In this document: piece by piece, positions 44,662 to 53,704 of the stretch
How positions within the stretch are numbered: position 1 is the stretch's first letter
How the letters are laid out: the number at the start of each line of letters is the position of its first letter
Source of the DNA: Chaetoderma sp. LZ-2023a
Lineage: Eukaryota; Mollusca; Caudofoveata; Chaetodermatida; Chaetodermatidae
Assembly: GCA_034401795.1 (NCBI GenBank)
Contig: CM067371.1
Span: 83,269,306 to 83,333,305, forward strand
Direction of reading: 5' to 3'
Length of the DNA stretch: 64,000 nt
The notes under the pieces: generated by a model
Told to the model about the DNA's origin: nothing
The model's database searches: none
What the model saw: only the letters and a program-made list of their open reading frames with translations
Made by a program: the position numbers and the translations under genes

Positions 44662-44814
44662 CAAATCTTTGGTATTTCTGACAGAGCTGCACATCGACGG
44701 ATCTGGTCTGTCACTCAGGTATATGACGTTATAATCCATTGTCACATGTAGGCTGCCTTTACAATCAAACTGATGTACCTATAGTTCTGTCATGAACATT
44801 GAATAGTCAGTATC

Positions 44815-45115
44815 TATAGTTGTTATTACACCACAAAACATCTATACCATTCAATCACTACATGGTAAATCAACTACTCTGCATTTAGCCATCAGAATAG
44901 GATTTTTATGCTTGCTTACAAACCCCCATATGCCTATTCCATTTCTATGTATACCCTCAACCAGGCTACTGGTAGGGTACACCCCCAGCATATGACCTGA
45001 TATAGACTGGCACCAGTCTGTACTCACTCCTTGGTGACACCTGTCACTAAGCATGGTCGCGCATGCGCATAGGAGCCCAAATAGGAAACAGATTCACTTT
45101 TCAAATATTCTTCAA
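44815..45115 (+). repeat. Left terminal repeat of DIRS-B2
   Basis: GTTGTTATTACACCAC, ACCCTCAACCAGGCTAC, ACTGGCACCAGTCTGTA and GCGCATGCGCA match DIRS-B1 positions 19295-19595 at perhaps 80% identity by eye. The following TTTTTATAGCTTTGCGCTGA (45151) matches TTTATAGCTTTGCACTGA at 19628. Confidence 0.8.
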
Positions 45116-45471
45116 GCAGTAAAGTCTGCAAATATTCCAGCTAAGTTTTTATAGCTTTGCGCTGAGTTCAGCGTACGTATTTCAGTGCTTCAATCCATGA
45201 TTATGCTTAATATGAAGCCTATCCTCCCTAATTTATGTTTATCGAGTATGTCATGGTTTTTACTGCATTGTATACTCTGTATATGTGTGTTACCGGTTTT
45301 CATGGTAAACAAAATGCCTAAGTCATCATCGTCATCTCTAACCCTCAATTAAACTCTAAGAGCCTTTATATTCACTTATTTCTAGAATCAAATCTTTTAG
45401 TACATTTCGTTTTATATCCCTAAGAAAGTTTGAAATCTAATGTAAGTTTTACTACCAAAGGTCGATGATGG

Positions 45472-47345
45472 TTACCAATCAGCATGATTGATGCCGATTG
45501 GATCCATACAATGTAGTTGATGGATCCAGAATTTTTCACGGTCCTTGCAGAAAGCTGTGGCTTCCGTGCTCTCGGGATCATGACGTAACACTTCAATGAC
45601 GCTGTAGTTGACATTTGTGGGTCCGTGGCTGGGGAGATTAAAATGTTGTGCTACAGGTGTGTCTTTGTTGTTTTTAATGTCCCTCATATGTTCTTTGATG
45701 CGAACCTGGAATTCCCGTTTAGTTTCACCTACATATTGTTTAAGGCATTTTTTGCAGGTAAGGAGGTAAATAACATTCATAGTGTTGCAGAATGTTTTTG
45801 TTTTGATAAAGTATTTTAGCCCAGTGTGTGAGCTTTTGAAACTTTTTGTGCCGTTCATGTTTTTGCAAAATAAGCGGTTATCTTTGGTGCATGGATGTAT
45901 GGGATTCGCTATGCTTTTCCCGTGTTATCCACATTTCCTTGGGTCTGTGAATTTAGCAGTGACCAATGTGTCGTTGAAGGATGGATTGCGTCTATGGCCG
46001 AAGATAGGTGTCTCTGTAAATGTTGCCCGACATTTTGGACTGGACTGTAGTGTTGGCCAATGGCGTTTAGTTATTTTTGGGGCTAGTTTGCTGTGTTGGT
46101 GGAAATCAGTGATACATGGTATCCGAGTGTTGATTTCCTTGGTTGGTTTTGGCAGGAGTAGGTCTGTGCGATTTTGTTGCATTGCTCTGTGCAAGCTAGT
46201 AATGAGGGTATCTGTTGGGTATCCTCTAATTGTATAGTGGTGTACCATTTCATGTGCGTTTTTGAGAAAATCCGTTTCTCTACTGCAGATCCTCCGTAGC
46301 CTCAAGAATTGTCCATATGGGCTCGCTTGTTTGGAAAAATTTGGGTGAGCCGATGAGAAGTGTAGATACCCGTGTGTATCTGTTGGTTTGGTGTAGAGGT
46401 CAAAGCCTAAGTGTCTGTTTTGGAGGATAAACACATTTGTATCCAAAAAATTGATGGATTCTGTGGATTGTTCTGCTGTGAATTTAATCGTGGGGTGTGC
46501 GTTGTTCATATGTGTTATGAATTTTGCCAGTGAGTCGGAACCTTGGGTCCAGATTATGAAAATATCATCAATATAGCGATAGTATAGGGCTGGCTGAATT
46601 TCAGCTGTCCTGAGTAGTTTTTCTTCGAGTTGGGCCATAAAAATGATGGCATAGCTGGGTGCTAGTTTTGTGCCCATAGCTGTACCGCCAATGGAGATAA
46701 TGTTCGTCATTAAACTCGAAGTTGCTGCATGTGAGCACTATTTTGAGCAGTGTTAACAATCTGCGTGGTGTTAGCGTGCTTGGACAGCCATGTATTCTTA
46801 AATGTTGGGATACAGCTCTAAGTCTCTCATTGTGAGGGATGTTGGTGTATAGTGATGTAACATCCATAGTAACTAGAATGGCATGTGGAGGGATGGCGCC
46901 AAAAGTTTCTAGTTTATTTATGAAATCAGTGGTGTCCTGGATATATGATTTAATTTTGTGAAGATGAATTTTGATATGTTCATCGACAAAGCTACTGATG
47001 AGTTCAGTAGGGCTTCCATTGCCACTGATAATTGGTCTCCCTGGGGTGAGTGGGCCATTCATTTTTTGTATGCACTTTAGGAAGTAGATAGAACCTGGCT
47101 GTTCGTGGGTTGTCGGTTCTGAGACTGTTAGCTATGTCTCTTGTGATTTCACCACTGAGAATCATGTCCGTGATGGCGGTTTCTACCTTCTCTGCGTGGT
47201 GCGTGGTGAGATCTGTGGCTTGTTTAATATAGTAGTGGGTGTCACTAAGTTGTCGGAGTGCTTCCTTTTTATATGTTTCCGTATCTTGGATGACGGTATT
47301 CCAGCATTCACTTGCCAATTCTACTCCAATTATACTTCTCCTATA
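45472..47345 (-). pseudogene. PLE reverse transcriptase with GIY-YIG endonuclease, 5' truncated
   Basis: Reads from 47345 down. An early block, ALRQLSDTHYY and RFYLLPKVHT, belongs to the PLE N-terminal/finger region. Then comes the RT core with VTMDVTSLYTNIPHNE (motif A), GTAMGTKLAPSYA (motif B) and YRYIDDIFIIW (motif C), followed by a linker and the endonuclease: VIYLLTCKKCLKQYVGETK carries the GIY/YIG-type pair, RIKEH the next block, and the chain ends WIHQLHCMDPIGINHADW. Two frameshifts (near 47045 and 46700) and one in-frame TAA (45925, between RT and endonuclease) disable it. The conserved N-terminal K-G-L-x-F region is absent. The few disruptions point to a fairly recent insertion. Confidence 0.88.
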
Positions 47346-47394
47346 CATAAACGGCCACCCGCCAGTGGCTCCTTGATCAGAAAACCATAATTCC

Positions 47395-47800
47395 AAATAT
47401 TTTCTGGTCACAGCTGCACAAATGCGGCTGCTACCGGCTACAAAACAAATCTGGCTACACCCTTCAAAATTCAAACCAATCCGGCTACAGTAGCTACCTC
47501 TACTGGCTACACAACAAAACAAATCTGGCTACACCTTTCAAGTTTCAACCCAATCCGGCTACAGTAGCTACCTCTACCGGCTACACACCAAGCCAATCCG
47601 GCTACAGGATGACCTAATCCCGGCTACATAACTTGATTAACCGGTTACACAAGCCATAAATCCGGTTACAAAATGTCTAATCCGGCTACAAAATCAAATC
47701 TGGTCACACGCCCCTCGTGTAGCCGCATCTGGAGAGTATAAAAGGAAGACGCAAACTGTGTATTGGTATCCAGACTCAAACTTGCACACAAGTTCGCGTA
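47395..47800 (+). promoter_or_regulatory. PLE-type promoter array 2: CCGGCTACA motifs plus TATA box
   Basis: Ten exact GGCTACA motifs, most as TCCGGCTACA, with two GGTTACA and one GGTCACA copies, lie between 47420 and 47710. About 78 bp of the array is duplicated (CAAATCTGGCTACACC to GTAGCTACCTCTAC). One inverted TGTAGCC at 47718 precedes TATAAAA at 47737. ATCCAGACTCAA begins at 47768, exactly 31 nt from the start of the TATA box as in array 1. It belongs to the insertion bounded by AAAGTTTGAAATCT repeats. Confidence 0.8.
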
Positions 47801-48025
47801 AGGGCAAACAAGCACAATCAAGCTTCTTAAAAAAGTTTGAAATCTGGTTCTTTTTCATTAAGGATATTTGAATTTCAATTTTCCTGCTTTCTCTGAGCAG
47901 ATGCTTGTCTTTCCTTTTATCAGAATCATTAATTTAGAGAAGTTCTCTTAAGTTTTCGAAGCTGTATGCTTCATTCTCTATTTTTAATTCGTTTTTAGGA
48001 GTCTCAAATCACTCGAGAAGGTGAA

Positions 48026-49048
48026 ATGCACGTGTGCAAAGGATGGTCGTCGACTGTCTCTAAAGAATATTTTACGGATTTTGTGGCCAAGGCCGCGTTG
48101 CCCATTGATCGCTTCCCCTCTATTGTTACCAAATCTAAAGTTGTGTCTTTTGCAAGCACTTCTTTATCTTCTACGCCAGCAACGGAGGGTGGGGGGGGGG
48201 GCACTTCTAATTCTGATGGCGTTTTAGCTCTTTTTGCGCGATTTTTGACAAAGTTGTTAGATGAGCGAATTTCATCTGCCATTCGCATGGTTAGAGATGT
48301 TTCATCCAAGTCGGACAATAACCAGAAGGTTAGCGGACGTGTCCGCAAATGGGGGAAGCCTACTTCCCTCACGTCCAAGCAAGAGATTTGGTCCCCGAAA
48401 CCGAAGGCTAAAGACTCAAAGAAGAGGCTCTCGAAGGTGAACTCGAGCAGGTCACCGGGTAAAACCCACATAAGTCTTGAGGAGGGGCATTATGCTCAAG
48501 CAGTGGTGTCGGCGACTGAAGTCCCTGATTCAAACGCCTATGCCAACGTCACGTTTTCTGTTATACCGGTAGTCAGTAATGTTATAAGATTGCCTGTTTC
48601 TAGCTTAATGCGGTCAGGAAGTTCGGTAGCTTCCGGTTTATCAACCACTTCCAGTTTGTGCTTAGTAGATTCGGGTCTCCAAGACCCGGGGCTACTTCTG
48701 GTTTCCGTTTTCTCCTTCCTTTTCCGTTTCCGCTTTTTCTTCCGGTTTGCGTGTTTCCGGTTCCTATGCTTCTTCTGGGTTTTTTACTGTACATCTGGGT
48801 CTGTAGGATCCTGTTCAGTTTCCGGTCGTCTACTTCCGGTTTGCGTATTTCCGGTTCCTATTTTTTTCCACTTCCGGTTTCATACATCCGGGAATAGGGC
48901 ATTTACGGTTTTCATGGATCTTTCTGGTGTTCATGGATTAACTTCCGGTCCGATCTTCCTGTTTTGGATTTCCGGTGATAGAGAACTTCCTGGGGTTCCA
49001 GGTTTGTTCTTCAGGTCCAGTTTACATGTTCGCTTTCCTAGGATCTAG
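48026..49048 (+). CDS. Gag-like ORF of DIRS-B2 (C-terminal part is low-complexity)
   Basis: The frame starts at an ATG at 48026 and is open for 340 codons. Residues 1-190 look like a real protein: a Ser/Lys-rich region with a poly-Gly run near residue 53 (a G-tract, possibly hypermutable) and a basic region (PKPKAKDSKKRLSKVNSS near residue 132). The piece KTHISLEEGHYAQAVVSATE aligns with the relic at 19985 in DIRS-B1, which shows it belongs to the element. From about residue 200 on, the frame runs through the TTCCGG array and encodes only Phe/Leu/Arg-rich sequence, so the true C-terminus is probably earlier or has been replaced. No zinc knuckle is seen. I infer a Gag role from position; no domain proves it. 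Confidence 0.5.
   Translation: MHVCKGWSSTVSKEYFTDFVAKAALPIDRFPSIVTKSKVVSFASTSLSSTPATEGGGGGTSNSDGVLALFARFLTKLLDERISSAIRMVRDVSSKSDNNQKVSGRVRKWGKPTSLTSKQEIWSPKPKAKDSKKRLSKVNSSRSPGKTHISLEEGHYAQAVVSATEVPDSNAYANVTFSVIPVVSNVIRLPVSSLMRSGSSVASGLSTTSSLCLVDSGLQDPGLLLVSVFSFLFRFRFFFRFACFRFLCFFWVFYCTSGSVGSCSVSGRLLPVCVFPVPIFFHFRFHTSGNRAFTVFMDLSGVHGLTSGPIFLFWISGDRELPGVPGLFFRSSLHVRFPRI
48620..49030. repeat. TTCCGG motif array of DIRS-B2
   Basis: At least ten CTTCCGGTTT or TTTCCGGT motifs plus many TTTCCG half sites lie between the Gag-like gene and the conserved AATTAAAGACTCTTC block. It corresponds to 20310-20880 in DIRS-B1. Confidence 0.65.
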
Positions 49049-49340
49049 TCATCATCTTGCCTAAGAGTGTCTTTTTTCCGTAATTGTTTAAAAAAAATTT
49101 AAATGTTTAATGGGAAAATAGTCATACCGAGACATTGCCAGTCTTCAAGTCTCTCTTGAAATTATATAGATATTCAGCATTTATTCTTTTGTCAGTGGCA
49201 ATATTTCAACGTAATTAAAGACTCTTCCGACTGGTTGCTGTGTGGTTTTTTTGTTGCAGCTTATTTCATATGCGCATATCATCGCTTAATTTCGAATGGG
49301 CTCACTCAGCCGATAAGTCGGTCTATTCTCCGTTGCAAAA

Positions 49341-49514
49341 CATTTTAATTTACCCAACCATACTGGACAAAACGTGTCCTATAAAATTATACATGTTCTC
49401 CCTCACGATCCTGAGGACATCGATAAAACTTATATCAGGAAAGAACAAGAGAAGTACTGGATACACCAACTACACACGTTGGACCCCATAGGGATTAATC
49501 ATGCAGATTGGTGA
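49341..49514 (+). pseudogene. GIY-YIG endonuclease C-terminus of a PLE
   Basis: Reads HFNLPNHTGQNVSYKIIHVL, then RKEQEKYWIHQLHTLDPIGI and NHADW with a stop. It aligns residue for residue with the end of the - strand PLE at 45472. The catalytic half is missing. Confidence 0.85.
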
Positions 49515-49693
49515 TTCCAAAAATCTGAGTTGTTCCTTAAAACTAATTAGAATCACCAAACTCCATGCCATGGAAACCCTTCTATGACGTCGTAATAGAT
49601 GTCTACCTCTAAACGTCACACTGACCATTACGTTTGCTCCTTTCCACGTTATAAACATAGAATCAGTTAGCCAACAGTCTCATACTCACCTGT

Positions 49694-50386
49694 ATGGACA
49701 AATTTCAGTGTAAAAAGTGCAATGCACAATTTGCTCAACGCACCGGGCTAAGGAGGCACATAAGAGTCATACACGAACTGAGTGGCTTCTGGAGCTGCAG
49801 TTATTGCAGGATCAGCTTTACACGTTTAGAGGAAGCCAGAGGCCACTGTGAAAAAATTCATCTATTTTCAAAACACCAGATCAAAGAACTTGTTCGACAG
49901 GCCAGCTACACTAGAGTGATCAAAATCAGAGATTACTCGAGTTTCAGGATACCTGTCCCTCCACCAAGACCGACTACTCCAGCAACCAACGCCAGTGTCA
50001 CAGAATCTCTCTCTGGAGATAGACAGGTAACACAGGAAGTGAGCACACCCACCGCCGAACAACTAAACGAGGTAGACACGCCAGCCACAACACCCACAGA
50101 ATCAACTGGGATCGAACATACCACCGACATTTCATCTGAGCCATCCTTTCACACACAGACAGAAGATAGTGGACCTCTTCCACAAATCACAGAGGAGGAG
50201 GCTGATCATATCCACACGCAGTACGTAATCCATATTCCTGAGGGTAGTATACCATACACCAGTAACACAACAGACGATGAACTCTTCTCATTTCTCTTTG
50301 TCGAAACTGGTTTAACCGACACAGTGACATATCTTACTCCTGGACTAGAACCACGTCTAGTCACAGACCGGGGAACTGACCCGTAG
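49694..50386 (+). CDS. Two-finger C2H2 zinc-finger protein, probably carried by a PLE
   Basis: This 230-residue ORF starts 180 bp after the GIY-YIG stop and lies within the target-duplication-bounded insert. Finger 1 is C6-x2-C9-x12-H22-x4-H27 (FQCKKCNAQF...LRRHIRVIH). Finger 2 is C35-x2-C38-x12-H51-x4-H56 (WSCSYCRISF...HCEKIH). A short basic stretch follows (RQASYTRVIKIRDYSS). From about residue 77 on, the chain is Pro/Thr/Ser- and Glu/Asp-rich, like an activation or interaction region. It is intact, unlike the neighbouring PLE coding parts. It probably binds DNA. Because it sits 250 bp before the GGTTACA array, that array is the obvious candidate target, but this is inference. It could instead be a captured host gene fragment. 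Confidence 0.65.
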   Translation: MDKFQCKKCNAQFAQRTGLRRHIRVIHELSGFWSCSYCRISFTRLEEARGHCEKIHLFSKHQIKELVRQASYTRVIKIRDYSSFRIPVPPPRPTTPATNASVTESLSGDRQVTQEVSTPTAEQLNEVDTPATTPTESTGIEHTTDISSEPSFHTQTEDSGPLPQITEEEADHIHTQYVIHIPEGSIPYTSNTTDDELFSFLFVETGLTDTVTYLTPGLEPRLVTDRGTDP

Positions 50387-50644
50387 AGAGGTAAGCTTAA
50401 ACGCACTCAACACTTACTCTTTTAACCCTTCATACAGGATAAACTAATCTGACTTCTATTTTTCCCTGATGAGTATAACCACACAAAGTACGAAATGCCA
50501 TAAATCTGAATCATTCCACTTAAGGTTATCCAACAAAATGCAAACCCGTGTCATCAAATGCTATTTATACCCCATAAATTCCCGCCACACTGGGATATCA
50601 AAGAAACACAATATACTCAGTCAAAGAGTCACTCTTGGCTACTG

Positions 50645-51048
50645 GGTAAAATGCTTATATAAAACTTTATTTTTCCGGTTACATCACTAGTTTTTTACGG
50701 TTACACGTAACCTAGAAAACAACTATTACAATTTTCCGGTTACACAACAAATGACTTTAACGGTTACACAATCTAGAAGTCAAAAATTTCCGGTTACCAA
50801 CAAACAGACAATTGGTAAATTCCGGTTACAAGATGTTAAATCCGATTACAAAATCAACATTTCCGGTTACAAGCATGAAATTCCGGTTACATGTACCCAG
50901 ATTTTTACTCGTCCCGGTTACACCAAGGAGCAACTGTAACCGGCCCGAGAGTATAAAAGCAGGCGCAAAACACTGCACTGACATTCGGATTTCGATCCAA
51001 CTGATCAGCATTAGAAAATCTTTAGAAGTTTTCATGACCAGTCAAAAC
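50645..51048 (+). promoter_or_regulatory. PLE-type promoter array 3: CCGGTTACA motifs plus TATA box
   Basis: Eight exact GGTTACA motifs (mostly TTCCGGTTACA) plus GGTTACC and GATTACA variants lie between 50670 and 50925. An inverted TGTAACC at 50935 precedes TATAAAA at 50952. GGCGCAAAAC follows, and ATTCGGAT starts 31 nt from the start of the TATA box, aligning with ATCCAGAC in arrays 1 and 2. The 60 bases after it are leader sequence up to the insertion border. Confidence 0.8.
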
Positions 51049-51059
51049 CTATTCTCTGT

Positions 51060-53700
51060 ATTATCTCTAGACACGTAATTTGTCCTTTCATCCAACTTTA
51101 GATGGCCAGTTGTCTTCGGGCCGTTCAGCCTTTTTTCACGTCTTTTTTTCCTCTTATGTCGGCAGGTTGACATATTTATTTTAACCAAAGGGAGTTAATT
51201 TGTTGCCCGGATTCTAACGTAATTCTTATTCTAAATCTGACAGTCTCTGAAAGAAAATAGAATCAGAAGAGGTTACATAGGGAAGAGAATGCACCAAGAA
51301 TAATGTCCACTAGAATAAAATGACACTAGGAAAGAAGATATAACCCAAGAAATGGGAAAAGGAAGAAGGAATATTAGCCGAGTTTTCTTCTCTGTCATCA
51401 TGGTTTTCGGCGAGTCATTTCGCCCTGGTTTCATATCGCCTCTGTCTTTTCAATGTTTTTCTTACTGTTTCTCTATTATTTTTCATCTTTTTGGCTCGCT
51501 TCTAATTTTATCCTTTTACTTCAAAGCTTCTTCTTTCCTTACATCTTGGCGTCAGTCTCTCGGCTAGAAAAATGTTAAAATTTTGTCGTTTCCTACTTCC
51601 GGTATCTTTTGATCATCGTCTCTGCGTGTGATTCAACCCAGAAGTGTGTATTTCGCTTTATTTTATCATAAATGCGTATTTATGTCTTCATTTGTTGTTA
51701 ATTAGAATCAGCATTTTGTGTATTTAATATTCGTGCTGATCCCGGAGATTCTTTATCAATCAATCTATCAATCTTTTTATTGGCATATCACACCCAATGA
51801 CATAGGCCATGGTACAATCATTTAACTACATTTTACACAGATGAAAGTATACATGTATGTCCTAAACAATAAAAATAATAAATAAATAAATTAAAATGTA
51901 CAGGTTTAATGTGTAGGGATATGATTTAAATTTACTGCAAATAGGCATAAATATCGGATTGTTCGGGATATCTAATTAATCAATATATCGTAACACTCTG
52001 ATGGTCCAGGGGGGAACTTAGCTCTAACCGTGGGTCAGCAGACGAAAGGACTGCCCAATGGACTGATATAAATGTCTATCTTAGTATGACTCTGATGGAC
52101 TGACTGATGGACTGGCTGATTACTACTTGTTGGCTGATTGACTGACAGCCCCACAGCTGGTTTATTACTTCTTAAATATGAACAACAACTCAGACTAAAT
52201 GTTAAATAACTTGTTTTTCAGTAAAATTTCATCGTTTAATAATCATCAGTTGTACTTATACATTCAGCAGTTACAGTTTTATTCCGGTCTTACTAGTGTG
52301 GTCAAGTTAGAACCAACACACTCTTCTGTCATTCGCTCTCCCTGCACACAACTTTCAGCTCACATTTATACAGAAATTTACCCATTCATCACCATGTCAA
52401 TAAACAGAAATAGCTTTTACATAACAGCAGGTGGAGAGCCATAATAGAAATAATTAATTATCCCTTTCATTTCCAAGTTCCAGAATCTGATTATTACGCA
52501 AGTAATTCCCTGTAGATTTGGATGATTATTTTGAGAATAATGTAATCAAAAGTGGTTGCTGTTTAGACAGCAACAACCCTGAGTCAAATTACTTTAGCAA
52601 TTAATCATCAGAGTCTACATGGATACCAATATGGTCAGTATATATTGTTTGTGTTACTTAGAGAATGAAAGGGTTAAAAGCAGTTGGTCAAACATTACAT
52701 AAATTATAATATAAGGCATACAGGAAAATTCCACCTGTGACATGTTTACATCTAATTCTGTAAGTATTCTTTTATCAAGGTATAAACTTGTAAAACCTAA
52801 CTTATGCCCTGCTAATTGCACACCTGCCTCACCATTTGTAGTCTATTCTTGTTGATTGGGCAGATTACTGGACAATGGGCATAATTATGGCACAAGTCTG
52901 GCCTTTAATGGACAATAAGTAGGCTGTATACCTTTTAATGCTGAATGGTTAGTCTGCTATATTCAATGTCTTGTTTGTTGACTAGCTGGTATCAATTTTA
53001 AACTGTGTTGCATTCAGCTGTTGCTGGTATGCAACTCTTTTAGCAACGCCTCTAAAATTGACAGCAGAAGTATTAGAAGGCAATACATAATAATTTTATT
53101 TGCTTGATTGAATGTAGAAATTTATTAAACTAATTTTTATAACTTTCAGCACAATAATTCAAGTATCATAAATATATCAAATACAGTGAGGTGTGGTGAA
53201 TTTACCAGGAATCATGAAGTTGGCTAGTTTCCCAATGAAATTGATATGGATGTTGATTAAAATATTGGACACAGTTATGCAATCATTATATGAACCTGCC
53301 TCATGTTCAGCATAACAATCTGACATATTGTGTCATTACATAGGATTTAAAGTACAAGCCCAAGCAGCTAGGCAAATGTTGGTGTACATGTATTCAATAA
53401 CAATTTTTATTTGATCACTATCACAATTATTTCTGACACAAAAAATTTAAATTTGCTACACCTATCAAGTGAGACAAAATTAAGGTGTGTGCACTTATCC
53501 TGAGTTTTGTAAAATTTCTTCGTTTTGTTAAATTCTTTTCAAAATGAGGATAATTTTCTATGGCAAAGCTTTGTTTATATTTTGAGCCCCGGTTATGCCA
53601 GTCTCCAAGCCAGTCAAAGTATTGCCATAGTTCACTTATCAGGCCATATCATGCATTCAATTCATAGAATCGTGACGACGTCATCAAAATTAAATTTCCG
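51060..53700 (+). other. DIRS-B2 interior, noncoding
   Basis: Resumes homology to DIRS-B1 (GATGGCCAGTTGTCTTCGGG at 51101 and 21190). Later shared landmarks are TTGGACACAGTTATGCAATC (53272) and AAGCAGCTAGGCAA (53363). The stretch 51650-52500 has no clear counterpart and may hold further insertions. No gene is recognised. Confidence 0.5.
52524..52610. repeat. Palindromic element 'A' variant
   Basis: ATTTTGAGAATAATGTAATC and TTACTTTAGCAATTAATC arms flank GTGGTTGCTGTTTAGACAGCAACAAC. Confidence 0.55.
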
Positions 53701-53704
53701 TTAG

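Larger units (their letters stand above)
45439..47831. mobile_element. Penelope-like composite insertion: RT-GIY on - strand joined head-to-head to a + strand promoter array
   Basis: Flanked by 14-bp direct repeats AAAGTTTGAAATCT (45425-45438 and 47832-47845), a plausible target duplication. Within it a 5'-truncated RT/GIY-YIG unit reads on the - strand (45472-47345). Promoter array 2 and its TATA box read on the + strand. Inverted partial units of this kind are typical of PLE insertions. It interrupts DIRS-B2 between its left repeat and its Gag-like gene. Confidence 0.75.
49334..51048 (+). mobile_element. Penelope-like insertion 2: GIY-YIG tail, zinc-finger ORF, promoter array 3
   Basis: Flanked by CTATTCTCCGT (49323-49333) and CTATTCTCTGT (51049-51059), a 10/11 match. 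Removing the insert restores colinearity with DIRS-B1 around 21130-21190 (GTATTCTACGCATTATCTC). The insert begins inside the GIY-YIG domain, so it is 5' truncated. It then carries a C2H2 ORF and ends with a promoter array and leader. Confidence 0.8.

Noticed and set aside
44490-44751. Frames of V-G-R-S-V-G-R-S and D-R-P-T-D-R-P-T repeats
   Set aside because: Pure translation of the (GGTC)n microsatellite.
45782-46237. 151-codon + strand frame
   Set aside because: Shadow of the PLE RT/GIY-YIG gene on the - strand.
48658-49048. Phe/Leu/Arg-rich C-terminus of the Gag-like ORF as a membrane segment
   Set aside because: It coincides with the TTCCGG array, and the low-complexity composition follows from the DNA motif.
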